A DNA stretch of 44,757 bases from Pseudomonadota bacterium (GTDB lineage: Bacteria; Pseudomonadota; Alphaproteobacteria; Rhizobiales; Beijerinckiaceae). Shown here piece after piece: positions 1 to 9,960 of the stretch. The stretch's first letter is position 1. The number at the start of each line of letters is the position of its first letter. Position numbers and translations under genes: made by a program. The notes beneath the pieces are model-generated. The model saw only the letters and a list, made by a program, of their open reading frames with translations, was not told where the DNA came from and searched no databases. The DNA is taken from assembly GCA_021813805.1 (NCBI GenBank), contig JAKAJL010000030.1:1-44757 (forward strand), given 5' to 3'.

Positions 1-389
1 GATCCCGGAACATCGCCGACAGAGACGCCCAGGTCGGCGGCGTTCTTGGCGGCGGCGGGCGATGGCGGCGGCGCGGCGCCGGCCGGAGCGGCGGGCGTGG
101 AGGCTGGGGGCGGGGCCGCAGCGGCGGCGGTCACGGCGACAGCGGTCACGGCTCCTTCGGCGATATGGCCGAGCAGCGCGCCGGGCGTGACGGTCTCGCC
201 GTCCTTGGCGACGATTTCGGCGAGCGCCCCGGCGGCGGGCGCGTTGACTTCCAGCGTCACCTTGTCGGTTTCAAGCTCCAGCAAAGGCTCGTCGGCCTTC
301 ACGGCGTCGCCGGGTTTCTTGAACCAGCGGCCGACGGTGGCTTCGGTAACGGATTCGCCGAGAGTGGGAACGCGGATTTCTGTCGACAT
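1..389 (-). CDS. sucB: 2-oxoglutarate dehydrogenase E2 (dihydrolipoamide succinyltransferase), N-terminal part, cut by window edge
   Basis: E2 core of the 2-oxoglutarate dehydrogenase complex; it carries succinyl groups on a lipoyl arm to CoA. Only the first 129 or so residues are in the window. The translation begins [13 protein letters not shown] and contains the lipoyl domain (about residues 2-77) with the lipoylated lysine in ETDKV (about residue 43). An Ala/Pro-rich swinging linker follows, and the start of the peripheral subunit-binding domain ([10 protein letters not shown]) lies at the edge. The start is set by the family N-terminus. It lies 84 bases downstream of sucA in the same operon. 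A branched-chain or pyruvate E2 has a similar lipoyl domain, but the position after sucA makes SucB by far the best call. Confidence 0.93.
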   Translation of the reverse strand, partial: MSTEIRVPTLGESVTEATVGRWFKKPGDAVKADEPLLELETDKVTLEVNAPAAGALAEIVAKDGETVTPGALLGHIAEGAVTAVAVTAAAAAPPPASTPAAPAGAAPPPSPAAAKNAADLGVSVGDVPG

Positions 390-473
390 CGGGATCACAT
401 CCGCCTTAAGCGGCTCATCGAGTGGAAGAAAAGGCTCCGGCAGGCGCCGCCGAAGCCCGGGACGGAGAGACGT

Positions 474-3400
474 TCAGCTTGCGAAGGCGTCGTCGAGGAA
501 GGATTTGAGCTGGGCGAGGTGAAGCGCCATGGTGCCGGCGGCTGTCGCCGCCGAGGCGGGTCGGCCGACGTAGCGCGCCCTCTTGGCTTTGCAGCCGGCC
601 TGGTTCAGCACCCATTCGAGATAGGGTTCGACGAAGAACCAGGCGCCCATGTTCTTGGGCTCTTCCTGGCACCACACCACATCCGCTTTTTTCCAGCGCT
701 GGAAGCGGGCGACCAGGGCTTTCAGCGGCATCGGATAAAGCTGCTCGACCCGCAGCAGATAGACATCGTCTATGCCTCGCTTCTCGCGCTCCTCGTAAAG
801 ATCGTAATAGACTTTGCCGGAGCACAGGATCACGCGGCGAATCTTGTCGTCCTTGACGAGCTTGATCGCCTCGTTGGGCTCGGTTTCGGCGTGGTCCGAG
901 AGCAAACGGCGGAAATGGCCTTCACCGTAAAATTCGTCGAGATTTGAGACCGCGCGCTTGTGACGCAGCAGAGATTTCGGCGTCATCAGCACCAGAGGCT
1001 TGCGAATTTCGCGTTTCAGCTGGCGGCGCAGGATGTGGAAGTAATTCGACGGGCTGGTGCAGTTCGCCACCTGCATATTATCTTCGGCGCAGAGCTGGAG
1101 ATAGCGCTCCAGACGCGCCGAGGAATGTTCGGGGCCCTGGCCTTCATAGCCATGCGGCAGCAGGCAGACGAGGCCGGACATGCGCAGCCACTTGCGCTCG
1201 CCCGAGGAGATGAACTGGTCGAACAGGACCTGGGCGCCATTGGCGAAATCGCCGAACTGCGCCTCCCACAGCACCAAAGCGTCGGGCTCGGCCAGCGAAT
1301 AGCCATATTCGAAACCGAGCACGGCTTCTTCCGAGAGCATCGAATTGATGACCTCGTAATGCGCCTGCCCCTCGGAAATATGGTTCAGGGGGATGAAGCG
1401 TGATTCATTCTCCTGGTCGATCAGCACCGAGTGGCGTTGGGAGAAAGTGCCACGCTCGCAATCCTGGCCGGAAAGCCGTACGCGGTAGCCTTCGTCGAGA
1501 AGCGAGGCGAAGGCCAGCGCCTCGGCGGTCGCCCAGTCGATTCCCTGGCCGGTTTCGATCGCCTTGCGGCGATTGTCGAGAAAGCGCTGGATCGTCTTGT
1601 GGAGATGGAAACTGTCCGGGACCTTGCACAGCTGATCGCCGTAGTCACGGAGTTTTCTTTCCTCCACGGCGGTCTTGCCGCGCCGTGGACTGTCCTGATC
1701 CGCAGAAGGGACGGATTTCAGGCCGGACCAGCGGCCGTCGAGCCAATCGGCCTTGTTCGGCTTGTACGCCTGGCCCGCCTCATATTCCGCGTCGAGGCGG
1801 GTGCGCCAGTCGGCCTTCATCTTCTCGACCTCGCCCTGGGTGACCAGGCCCTGGGCGATCAGCTTTTCCGCATAGAGTTCGAGCGTCGAGCGGTGCGACC
1901 GAATCTTCTTGTACATCTTCGGCTGGGTGAAGGACGGCTCGTCGCCCTCGTTATGGCCGAAGCGGCGGTAGCACCACATGTCGATGACGACAGGCTTCTG
2001 GAATTTCTGCCGAAATTCAGTCGCCACCTTGGCGCAGAACACCACCGCTTCCGGGTCGTCGCCATTGCAATGCAGGATCGGCGCCTCGACCGTTTTGGCC
2101 ACGTCGGAAGGATAGGGCGAGGACCGCGAATAGCGCGGATAAGTGGTGAAGCCGATCTGGTTGTTGATGATGAAATGGATCGAGCCGCCGGTTTTGTGGC
2201 CCTTGAGGCCGGACAGGCCGAAACATTCCGCAACCACGCCCTGGCCGGCGAAAGCGGCGTCGCCGTGGATGAGGAGCGGCATGACCGGGCGGCTATCCTC
2301 GAGGGCGCGGTCGAGGTTCTGATCGAGCTTGGCGCGCACCTTGCCCAGAACGACCGGATCGACGATTTCGAGATGCGACGGATTGGCGGTCAGCGACAGA
2401 TGCACCGTGTTGTTGTCGAATTCGCGGTCGGACGAGGCGCCGAGGTGGTATTTCACGTCGCCGGAGCCTTCAACCTCCTCCGGAACGAAGGAGCCGCCCT
2501 TGAATTCGTTGAACAGTGCGCGATGCGGCTTGCCCATCACCTGGCACAGGACGTTCAGGCGGCCGCGATGGGCCATGCCGAGCACGATCTCCTTGGCGCC
2601 GAGCGCGCCGCCGCGTTTGATGATCTGCTCGAGCGCCGGGATCATGGATTCGCCGCCGTCCAGGCCGAATCGCTTGGTTCCGGTGTAGCGGACGTCGAGG
2701 AATTTCTCGAAGCCTTCGGCCTCGACCAGCTTCTGCAGGATCGCGCGCTTGCCCTCCCTGGTGAAGGAGACTTCCTTGTCGGGTCCTTCGATGCGCTCCT
2801 GGATCCAGGCTTTTTCCGCCGGATCGGAAATATGCATGAATTCCCAGCCGATGGTCGAGCAATAGGTGCGGCGCAGGATCGCCAGCATTTCCCGAATCGT
2901 GGCGTATTCCAGGCCGAGAACGTGGTCGATGAAGATCTTGCGGTCGTAGTCCGCCTCGGTGAAGCCATAGCTCGCCGGATGCAGCTCCTCGTGATCCTTC
3001 TGCGAGCCGAGCCCGAGCGGATCGAGATTGGCGTGGAGATGGCCGCGCATGCGATAGGCGCGGATCATCATGATCGCGCGCACCGAATCATGGGTGGCGC
3101 GGCGGACGTCGGCCGGGGAAATCTCGCCTTTTCCCTCCTGCGTCGCCTTGTTCTTGATCTTTTCGGCGATGGTCTTTTCGTTGACCGGCCATTGACCGTC
3201 GAGGGCGGCGACCAGATCGCCCTGGGGCGGAGCCGGCCAGTTGGGCTTCTTCCATGACGCGCCCCGGGCGTTGGCCGCGACCGCCTGGTCGTCGTCGTTG
3301 AGGGCGCCGAAGAACTCGCGCCATTCGGGATCGACCCCGGAGGGATTCGATTTGTAGGAGGCGTAAAGCTGCTCGATATAGGCGGCGTTGCCGCCGAACA

Positions 3401-3488
3401 GGAAGGACGAATCCGCAAAAGCGGCGTTTTCCGGCGAGCGTCCCGTTCCGCCGCCGCCATTAGCTCCATTGCTATCTCGACGCGCCAT
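474..3488 (-). CDS. sucA: 2-oxoglutarate dehydrogenase E1 component
   Basis: Thiamine-diphosphate-dependent E1 of the 2-oxoglutarate dehydrogenase complex, which decarboxylates 2-oxoglutarate and succinylates the E2 lipoyl group. The 1004-residue protein is of usual alphaproteobacterial length. The short N-terminal E2/E3-binding segment (FLFGGNAAYIEQLYASYK, about 29-46) is followed by the E1 core with GMAHRGRLNVL and SLTANPSHLEIVDPVV, and then the transketolase-like pyrimidine domain and C-terminal domain (VWCQEEPKNMGAW near the end). The start is supported by AGAGGAA about 8 bases upstream of the ATG. The 151-base gap from sucD holds a GC-rich hairpin. It is third from last in mdh-sucC-sucD-sucA-sucB. 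A 608-residue antisense frame opposite it is a codon-bias shadow. Confidence 0.98.
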   Translation of the reverse strand: MARRDSNGANGGGGTGRSPENAAFADSSFLFGGNAAYIEQLYASYKSNPSGVDPEWREFFGALNDDDQAVAANARGASWKKPNWPAPPQGDLVAALDGQWPVNEKTIAEKIKNKATQEGKGEISPADVRRATHDSVRAIMMIRAYRMRGHLHANLDPLGLGSQKDHEELHPASYGFTEADYDRKIFIDHVLGLEYATIREMLAILRRTYCSTIGWEFMHISDPAEKAWIQERIEGPDKEVSFTREGKRAILQKLVEAEGFEKFLDVRYTGTKRFGLDGGESMIPALEQIIKRGGALGAKEIVLGMAHRGRLNVLCQVMGKPHRALFNEFKGGSFVPEEVEGSGDVKYHLGASSDREFDNNTVHLSLTANPSHLEIVDPVVLGKVRAKLDQNLDRALEDSRPVMPLLIHGDAAFAGQGVVAECFGLSGLKGHKTGGSIHFIINNQIGFTTYPRYSRSSPYPSDVAKTVEAPILHCNGDDPEAVVFCAKVATEFRQKFQKPVVIDMWCYRRFGHNEGDEPSFTQPKMYKKIRSHRSTLELYAEKLIAQGLVTQGEVEKMKADWRTRLDAEYEAGQAYKPNKADWLDGRWSGLKSVPSADQDSPRRGKTAVEERKLRDYGDQLCKVPDSFHLHKTIQRFLDNRRKAIETGQGIDWATAEALAFASLLDEGYRVRLSGQDCERGTFSQRHSVLIDQENESRFIPLNHISEGQAHYEVINSMLSEEAVLGFEYGYSLAEPDALVLWEAQFGDFANGAQVLFDQFISSGERKWLRMSGLVCLLPHGYEGQGPEHSSARLERYLQLCAEDNMQVANCTSPSNYFHILRRQLKREIRKPLVLMTPKSLLRHKRAVSNLDEFYGEGHFRRLLSDHAETEPNEAIKLVKDDKIRRVILCSGKVYYDLYEEREKRGIDDVYLLRVEQLYPMPLKALVARFQRWKKADVVWCQEEPKNMGAWFFVEPYLEWVLNQAGCKAKRARYVGRPASAATAAGTMALHLAQLKSFLDDAFAS

Positions 3489-3605
3489 CTCGATATTCCT
3501 CTCGCGTCCCGCGACGCCCTGTCCTTCGGCGCTCGCGCGCCTGTTGCTCGCCCGCCCGTTGTTGACGCCCCAAAGGCGTCCATTCCGCGCATTGAAACGC
3601 GTGCG

Positions 3606-3627
3606 GCGCGGGCGTCTCCGCCCGCGT
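3606..3627 (-). promoter_or_regulatory. GC-rich hairpin between sucD and sucA
   Basis: Arms GCGGGCG and CGCCCGC (3608-3614 and 3619-3625) are separated by a 4-base loop that reads GAGA in the mRNA, and the stem extends one or two pairs outward. No T-run follows in the direction of transcription, so it does not look like an intrinsic terminator. It may be an mRNA processing or stability element that adjusts sucA expression relative to sucCD; that role is inferred. Confidence 0.45.
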
Positions 3628-3639
3628 CGGATATCAGGC

Positions 3640-4530
3640 TCAGCGGCCTTTCAGCACGTCGACCAGAGTCGACCCGAGCCGCGCCGGCGAGGGCGAAACG
3701 CTTATGCCCGCCGCCTCCATCGCCGCGATCTTGTCCTCGGCCCCGCCCTTGCCGCCGGAGATGATGGCGCCGGCATGGCCCATGCGGCGCCCGGGCGGCG
3801 CGGTGCGGCCGGCGATGAAGCCGACCGTCGGCTTCTTGCGTCCGCGCTTCGCCTCGTCCGCGATGAACTGGGCGGCGTCTTCTTCCGCCGAGCCGCCGAT
3901 CTCGCCGATCATGATGATCGATTCGGTCTTGTCGTCGGCCAGAAACAATTCCAGCATGTCGATGAATTCCGTGCCCTTGACCGGGTCGCCGCCGATGCCG
4001 ACCGCCGTGGTCTGGCCGAGGCCCGCCCGCGTGGTCTGAAACACGGCTTCATAGGTCAAGGTTCCGGAGCGCGAGACGATTCCGACATTGCCGGGCTTGA
4101 AGATATTGCCGGGCATGATGCCGATCTTGCATTCGCCTGAGGTCATCACGCCGGGGCAGTTCGGGCCGATCAGGCGCGATTTCGAACCCGAAAGCGCGCG
4201 CTTCACCTTGATCATGTCCTGGACCGGAATGCCTTCGGTGATGCAGACGATCAGCGGGAGTTCCGCGGCGATCGCCTCGCAGATGGCGTCCGCCGCGCCG
4301 GCCGGCGGGACATAGATGACGGATGCGTCGGCCTGCGTGGCCTCGCGGGCCTCGGAAACCGTGTCGAAAACGGGCAGGCCGATATGGGTCGAGCCGCCCT
4401 TGCCCGGCGAGACGCCGCCGACCACCTTGGTCCCGCAATAGGCGAGCGCCTGTTCGGAGTGGAAGGTGCCGTTCTTGCCGGTAAAGCCCTGAACGATGAT
4501 CCTGGTGTTGTTGTCGATCAGGATGGACAT
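3640..4530 (-). CDS. sucD: Succinyl-CoA synthetase (ADP/GDP-forming) alpha subunit
   Basis: Alpha subunit of succinate-CoA ligase, which interconverts succinyl-CoA and succinate with substrate-level phosphorylation. The 296-residue length is normal. The N-terminal CoA-binding Rossmann domain contains [14 protein letters not shown] and a GGVSPGKGG loop. The ligase domain carries the phosphohistidine in [13 protein letters not shown] (His about residue 252), and the IGPNCPGV motif is present. The start codon overlaps the sucC stop by one base (TAATG), which indicates translational coupling for the equimolar alpha-beta enzyme. Confidence 0.98.
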   Translation of the reverse strand: MSILIDNNTRIIVQGFTGKNGTFHSEQALAYCGTKVVGGVSPGKGGSTHIGLPVFDTVSEAREATQADASVIYVPPAGAADAICEAIAAELPLIVCITEGIPVQDMIKVKRALSGSKSRLIGPNCPGVMTSGECKIGIMPGNIFKPGNVGIVSRSGTLTYEAVFQTTRAGLGQTTAVGIGGDPVKGTEFIDMLELFLADDKTESIIMIGEIGGSAEEDAAQFIADEAKRGRKKPTVGFIAGRTAPPGRRMGHAGAIISGGKGGAEDKIAAMEAAGISVSPSPARLGSTLVDVLKGR

Positions 4531-5729
4531 TACACGGCCTCCTTCACGGCCTTGACAATTTTCTGGGCGGCGTCGTCGAGATCGTCCGCCGGAATGACAT
4601 TGAGGCCCGACTCGCGGATGATCGTCTTGCCGAGATCGACATTGGTGCCTTCGAGGCGCACCACCAGCGGAACCTTGAGGCCGACTTCCTTCACCGCCGC
4701 GATCACGCCTTCCGCGATCACGTCGCAGCGCATGATGCCGCCGAAAATATTGACCAGAATACCCTTCACATTCGGGTCCGCGGTGATGATCTTGAAGGCC
4801 GCCGTCACCTTCTCCTTGCTGGCGCCGCCGCCGACGTCGAGGAAATTGGCGGGCTCCATGCCATAGAGTTTGATGATGTCCATGGTCGCCATGGCGAGAC
4901 CGGCGCCATTGACCATGCAGCCGATCGCGCCGTCGAGCGCGATATAGGACAGATCATGTTTCGACGCCTCGATCTCCTTGGCGTCCTCTTCCGTCTCGTC
5001 GCGCAATCCCGCGATGTCGGGATGGCGAAACAGCGCGTTGGGATCGAAGGAGACCTTGGCGTCGAGGCATCTCAGATCGCCCTGTTTTGTGACGATCAGC
5101 GGGTTGATCTCCAGCATCGCCATGTCCTTGGCGACGAAGGCCGTGTAAAGGCTGACAACCAGCTTCTCGGCCTGTTTGGCGAGATCGCCGGACAGGCCGA
5201 GCGCCTTGGCGACGGTGCGGCCGTGATGCGGCATGATCCCGGTCGCGGGATCGACCGAGAAGGTCTTGATCTTTTCCGGCGTCTTGTGGGCGACGTCCTC
5301 GATGTTCATGCCGCCTTCGGTCGAGACGACGAAAGCGACGCGCGAGGTGACTCGATCGACGAGCGCCGAAAGATAGAACTCCGCCGCGATGTCCGAGCCT
5401 TCCTCGATATAGAGGCGATTGACCTGCTTGCCGGCGGCGCCGGTCTGCAAGGTCACCAGCGTGTGGCCCAGCATCTGCCGGGCGTTGAGCGCGACCTCTT
5501 CAAGGGACTCGGCGAGGCGGACGCCGCCCTTGTCGCCCGCGGCCGGCTCCTTGAACTTGCCCTTGCCGCGGCCGCCGGCGTGAATCTGGGACTTGACCAC
5601 CCAAAGCGGGCCGCCAAGGTCTCGCGCCGCGGCCTCGGCATCTTCGGCCTTGAACACGGCCACGCCGCGCGACACCGGAACTCCAAATTCCTTGAGAACG
5701 GCTTTGGCCTGGTACTCATGAATATTCAT
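4530..5729 (-). CDS. sucC: Succinyl-CoA synthetase (ADP-forming) beta subunit
   Basis: Beta subunit of succinate-CoA ligase with the nucleotide-binding ATP-grasp fold. The start was moved to the ATG giving [16 protein letters not shown], the invariant family N-terminus; the frame is open 69 bases further upstream but those residues ([11 protein letters not shown]...) are not family-like. The resulting 399 residues match the usual length. Visible motifs are the ATP-grasp segment [11 protein letters not shown] (about 45-60), LEINPL for metal binding (about 200) and the C-terminal ligase domain with [10 protein letters not shown]. It lies 65 bases downstream of mdh and is coupled to sucD. Confidence 0.97.
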   Translation of the reverse strand: MNIHEYQAKAVLKEFGVPVSRGVAVFKAEDAEAAARDLGGPLWVVKSQIHAGGRGKGKFKEPAAGDKGGVRLAESLEEVALNARQMLGHTLVTLQTGAAGKQVNRLYIEEGSDIAAEFYLSALVDRVTSRVAFVVSTEGGMNIEDVAHKTPEKIKTFSVDPATGIMPHHGRTVAKALGLSGDLAKQAEKLVVSLYTAFVAKDMAMLEINPLIVTKQGDLRCLDAKVSFDPNALFRHPDIAGLRDETEEDAKEIEASKHDLSYIALDGAIGCMVNGAGLAMATMDIIKLYGMEPANFLDVGGGASKEKVTAAFKIITADPNVKGILVNIFGGIMRCDVIAEGVIAAVKEVGLKVPLVVRLEGTNVDLGKTIIRESGLNVIPADDLDDAAQKIVKAVKEAV

Positions 5730-5794
5730 GGGCAATCCTCGTGAGAGTGCGTCTTTCGCCGGGACTGGCCGCGCGGGCTGATCGCCGCGGCCGG

Positions 5795-6769
<975 letters not shown>

Positions 6770-7021
6770 TCATTTGCACCAAGGGTCTGTCCGTCGCGGC
6801 TTCCGGCGCGGCGGCGGGATTTCCGGCAGCCCGGAGTTGCGTCCGCGTTGTGCCCCGATCTTCCCAGCCTTTCAAGTCGTGAGAAAGGCTAAGTGTCTGA
6901 CGTTATTGTGATCGCGCGAAAACGCAGCCAAGCCGGATTGTCGAAAAAAAACGAAACATATCAATAAGTTAAAGATAAGGCGGAATTTTGCGCCGCGGGA
7001 GGGGCGCGGCATTTCGCACGG

Positions 7022-7045
7022 GTGACAAATGACAAAAAATGTCAC
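7022..7045. promoter_or_regulatory. TGACA-N5-TGTCA palindrome, candidate operator
   Basis: ATGACA and TGTCACAT flank an A-run: an inverted repeat TGACA-AAAAA-TGTCA at 7030-7044, inside a wider GTGACA...TGTCAC pair (7022-7027 and 7040-7045). It overlaps the stop codon of the TetR gene and sits upstream of the mdh operon. Size and symmetry fit a dimeric regulator site such as those used by TetR proteins, but the partner is unknown. It is a poor intrinsic terminator because the T-run, read on the minus strand, would be in the loop. Confidence 0.4.
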
Positions 7046-7668
7046 ATATCAAAATCTCCCTCGCCATAGGCCAGAGCGCGCTGGATGATCCCGATCGCCC
7101 GGCCGGCGCGGAAATCCATGTCGGCGGGAGATATGTCCCTGTCCAGCGCGATTGAAACCGGATGGACAAAGCGATGAGCGAGGTCGAAAATCAGAGCCAT
7201 CGCCCGGCGACGGTCCTGAATTCGGAAGGCGCCGGAGGCGATCCCTTCTTCGACAATCGTCTGGATCTCGCCCTGAACGCGGTTGCGATGACGCCGGGCG
7301 AGTCCTTCACCTTTCTCGAGGGCTTCGCAGAGAAGCCGGAACAGGACGGGGTCGTTGTCGCGCTTCTGGCGATAGGCGTGCTGCAGCGCGGTCAGCGCGC
7401 GCTCGAGCTTGTCATAGGCCGGGTCCGGACCCTGGACGATAACATGGAGCTGTTGCTCGAGCGGCTTGAGCCACAACAGGGTGACGGCCTCGAACAAGGC
7501 CGCCTTGGAGGGGAAATAGCGATAGACATTGGCGTGGGACATGCCGGCGGCCTCCGCTATGCCGACAATGGTCGTGCGCCGCGGTCCGAACGCGCGCAGA
7601 TGGGCGCAGGCAAACTCCAGAATTTTCTGGTCGGGGGTCGGCTCGTTCGCGTCCCTGCGAAGGCTCAT
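7042..7668 (-). CDS. TetR/AcrR-family transcriptional regulator
   Basis: Probable dimeric one-component repressor. The 208 residues have an N-terminal TetR DNA-binding domain (about 12-60) with the helix-turn-helix and following tyrosine motif AGMSHANVYRYFPSKAALFEAV, which is diagnostic. The C-terminal ligand and dimerisation domain is helical and not recognisable to a ligand class. Its ATG overlaps the zapE stop (ATGA, 7665-7668), so it is co-translated with zapE. Its stop lies in a TGACA/TGTCA palindrome, and the next gene on the same strand is mdh, so autoregulation or control of the mdh-suc operon is possible. Target and inducer cannot be read from the sequence. Confidence 0.92.
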   Translation of the reverse strand: MSLRRDANEPTPDQKILEFACAHLRAFGPRRTTIVGIAEAAGMSHANVYRYFPSKAALFEAVTLLWLKPLEQQLHVIVQGPDPAYDKLERALTALQHAYRQKRDNDPVLFRLLCEALEKGEGLARRHRNRVQGEIQTIVEEGIASGAFRIQDRRRAMALIFDLAHRFVHPVSIALDRDISPADMDFRAGRAIGIIQRALAYGEGDFDM

Positions 7669-8849
7669 GTCTCAACAATGCCGGTGATCTCGCCGCTGAC
7701 CTCGTCGCCGCGGCCATGCGGCAGGGCCATATAGTCCAGGGACCCCATTTCCTTCAGGCGCGAGATTGTGCGCGCAAATTCGAAAGCTTCATAGCCCGTG
7801 TCGGCGCGATATATTTCTTCCGGCTCGACCTCGGCCGAAGCGATCAGCTTGACGCGCTGGTCGTAAAGGGCGTCGACGAGATTGATGAATCTTTTCGCCT
7901 CGTTGCGCCGGTCGGGCTCGATCGCCTGGATGTCGTCAATGAGCACCACATGGAAATATTCGGCGATGGCGACGAAATCGGCGCCCCCCAGCGGCTTCTT
8001 GCATAAATCGTCATAGGCGAAACGCGCGACGCGGCCCGCCGCCTGCGGCGCCGCCACATCATGGCCCATGACCGAAAGGCGGAACGGCGCGCCTCTTTCC
8101 TCCCCGGTCAGAGTCAGAAAGGCGCGGTCCAAAGCGGCGCGCGCCTTGGCGTCGGCGGGCGTGAGATAGACTGCGGCGCCGCTCAGCTTTTCGAGCCGGA
8201 AATCGGTGCGCGCGTCGAGCCTGACCACCTCCATGCGACCTTCGATCATGTCGATGAAGGGCAGGAACAGGGTGCGATTGAGGCCGTCCTTGTAAAGCTC
8301 CTCCGGCTCGACATTGGAGGTCGCGACGACTGTAAGGCCGCAGGCCCACAAAGCCTGGAACAGCCGCCCGAGGATCATGGCGTCGGCAATGTCGGTGACG
8401 GCGAATTCGTCGAAGCACAGAAGCCTCGTCTCACCGCATAGCCCTTCGGCGACCGGCGCGATCGGATCGTCGCCCTTGACCAGCCCCGCTTTTCTCTTCT
8501 GCCGCCACTCGAAAATGCGCCGGTGAACTTCGGCCATGAAGGCATGGAAGTGGATCCTGTGCTTTTTCTCGATCTCGACGGAATCGTAAAACAGGTCCAT
8601 CAGCATGGTCTTGCCGCGGCCGACGGGACCCCAGATATAGAGGCCCCTCGGCGCCGGCGCGCCGGCGCCGCGCGCGCCGAACAGCCAGCCGAGAGCGCTC
8701 GATTTTTTCGCCCGCCGGCTTTCGTTCAGGGAAAGACTCAAGGCGTCGAGTTTCCGGATCACCGCCGCCTGCGCGCCGTCGCGCTCGATCCGTCCTTGCG
8801 CGACAAGTTGGCTGTAATCGTCGATGAGCGAGCGGCGCGAAGGGTCCAT
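7665..8849 (-). CDS. zapE: AFG1/ZapE-family ATPase (cell division protein ZapE)
   Basis: P-loop ATPase of the AFG1 family. In Escherichia coli ZapE acts at the division ring; the mitochondrial homologue Afg1 affects quality control of respiratory proteins. The 394 residues contain Walker A GPVGRGKT (74-81), Walker B LLCFDEF (143-149) and the sensor-like VVATSNVEPEELYKDGL. The length fits the family. The start follows a 157-base gap shared with the divergent marR gene; a GGCGCG/CGCGCC hairpin at 8881-8896 lies in its probable leader. It is coupled to the downstream TetR gene. Adjacency to mdh-suc genes is, to my knowledge, common in Rhizobiales. Confidence 0.93.
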   Translation of the reverse strand: MDPSRRSLIDDYSQLVAQGRIERDGAQAAVIRKLDALSLSLNESRRAKKSSALGWLFGARGAGAPAPRGLYIWGPVGRGKTMLMDLFYDSVEIEKKHRIHFHAFMAEVHRRIFEWRQKRKAGLVKGDDPIAPVAEGLCGETRLLCFDEFAVTDIADAMILGRLFQALWACGLTVVATSNVEPEELYKDGLNRTLFLPFIDMIEGRMEVVRLDARTDFRLEKLSGAAVYLTPADAKARAALDRAFLTLTGEERGAPFRLSVMGHDVAAPQAAGRVARFAYDDLCKKPLGGADFVAIAEYFHVVLIDDIQAIEPDRRNEAKRFINLVDALYDQRVKLIASAEVEPEEIYRADTGYEAFEFARTISRLKEMGSLDYMALPHGRGDEVSGEITGIVET

Positions 8850-8934
8850 TGCCTGTCCCGGAACTGCACCCGGAGGTAAGGGCGCGTCCCCGCGCCTGAC
8901 AAGATATCCTTTCGCTCAAGATCCCCTGCGAGGC

Positions 8935-8963
8935 TTGTGGCCGCCCCTGGATCAGCCTACGAT
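8935..8963 (+). promoter_or_regulatory. Candidate sigma-70 promoter of the MarR gene
   Basis: TTGTGG (8935-8940) and TACGAT (8958-8963) are separated by 17 bases and lie 43 bases upstream of the marR start. The -35 is moderate, the -10 acceptable. A strong ribosome binding site, GGGGAGGA, ends at 9000. Confidence 0.4.
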
Positions 8964-9006
8964 CAGAGGGCTGCGACAAAAATAGTCAAAAAGGGGAGGA
9001 AAGCTC

Positions 9007-9540
9007 ATGGCGAAGACCCGCGCGCCCGATGGTCCGACGCAGACCGAACCGCCCAAACGCCGCCCGAAGCCGCTCGACCTTCCCGGCGAGAGCGGAGACA
9101 TCGCCTCACTTCTGCGCCAGGCCGCGGGCGCGCAGCGCCTCGCCGAGGAGCGGCTGATCGCCGATCTCGGCGTGACGCCGCCACAACTGGCGGCCCTGAC
9201 CTTGATCGGCGCCCATCCAGGCCTGCTCGCCGCCGATCTCGCCCGCAAGGCCAGGCTGACGCCGCAGACGGTTTCTCTGATCGTCGCCAACCTTCGCCGA
9301 GCCCGCTTTGTGCGCGAGGAGGACGGCGCGGCGGGCGCGGCTTCGCGGGCGCGCCCGCTCGTCGTCACGCCGCAGGGCGAGAAAGTCCTGCGCCAGGGCC
9401 GGGAAAGGATGCAAGCCGCGAGCGTAAAACTCGTCGAGGGTCTTCGCCCAAAGCGGGAAAAGGCGTTGCGGCGTTGGCTCGCGGCCATTGCGGCCGGCCT
9501 GCCGCACCCGGGCGCGGCGCTCGAAGCGGACGAACTATAG
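9007..9540 (+). CDS. MarR-family winged-helix transcriptional regulator
   Basis: Probable dimeric regulator, often of stress or export genes and controlled by a small ligand. The 177 residues have a basic, Pro-rich N-terminal tail (about 1-27), longer than in typical 140-150 residue MarR proteins. The winged helix follows (about 58-125: LGVTPPQLAALTLIG, then recognition segment LTPQTVSLIVANLRRARFV and wing residues before RPLVVTPQGEKVL). The start has GGGGAGGA six bases upstream. It is divergent from zapE and converges on the EVE gene so tightly that the hexamer CTATAG at 9535-9540 supplies both stop codons. No target is evident. Confidence 0.9.
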   Translation: MAKTRAPDGPTQTEPPKRRPKPLDLPGESGDIASLLRQAAGAQRLAEERLIADLGVTPPQLAALTLIGAHPGLLAADLARKARLTPQTVSLIVANLRRARFVREEDGAAGAASRARPLVVTPQGEKVLRQGRERMQAASVKLVEGLRPKREKALRRWLAAIAAGLPHPGAALEADEL

Positions 9541-9960
9541 GCCGCCGAGCTTGCAGATCGCGCGCCAATGTTCGGGAGAGACCGGCTGGACCGACAGCCG
9601 GCTCATTCGGAGCAGGGCCATGTCGGCGAAGCGCGGGTCGGCCTTGATCTCATTCAGGCTGACCGGCCGTTTCAGAGGCTCGACCGCCCGCACGTCCACC
9701 ATGCCGAACTTGCCGCTCTCGTCGGTCGGGTCGGGATGGAACGTCTTGATCACCTCGACGACGCCGACGATCTCCTTGCCGACATTGGAATGATAGAAGA
9801 AAGCGAGATCGCCGAGTTTCATCGCCATCATCTGCTGCTTGGCGAGATGATTGCGCACGCCGGTCCAGCCCGTGCCTTCGGCCCCGGAGGCGACCATCTG
9901 CTCCCACGACCATGAATCGGGCTCGCTCTTGACCAGCCAGTAGGACGTCTTGCCGCTCAT
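9535..9960 (-). CDS. EVE-domain protein
   Basis: Small EVE-domain (PUA-like) protein; the fold binds modified bases in RNA or DNA, but the cellular role of these stand-alone bacterial proteins is poorly defined. The 141 residues match the family almost end to end: YWLVKSEPDSWSWEQM at the N-terminus, GVRNHLAKQQMMAMKLGD, AFFYHSNVGKEIVGVVEV, and C-terminal VSPEHWRAI. The start chosen gives MSGKTSYWLVKSEP; the frame is open further upstream but would run inside the yciI-like gene. Its ATG overlaps that gene's stop (ATGA). It is the last gene of the tsaD operon. Confidence 0.92.
   Translation of the reverse strand: MSGKTSYWLVKSEPDSWSWEQMVASGAEGTGWTGVRNHLAKQQMMAMKLGDLAFFYHSNVGKEIVGVVEVIKTFHPDPTDESGKFGMVDVRAVEPLKRPVSLNEIKADPRFADMALLRMSRLSVQPVSPEHWRAICKLGGL

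Noticed and set aside
46-522. Ala/Gly-rich 158-residue plus-strand frame
   Set aside because: It is the reverse strand of the Ala/Pro-rich linker of sucB.
1431-3257. 608-residue plus-strand frame opposite sucA
   Set aside because: It is the complement of a strongly biased GC-rich gene; the translation has no family-like motifs and sucA is certain.
7022-7045. The TGACA/TGTCA palindrome as a terminator of zapE-tetR
   Set aside because: The stem is only about five pairs with the T-run in the loop, not after the stem.
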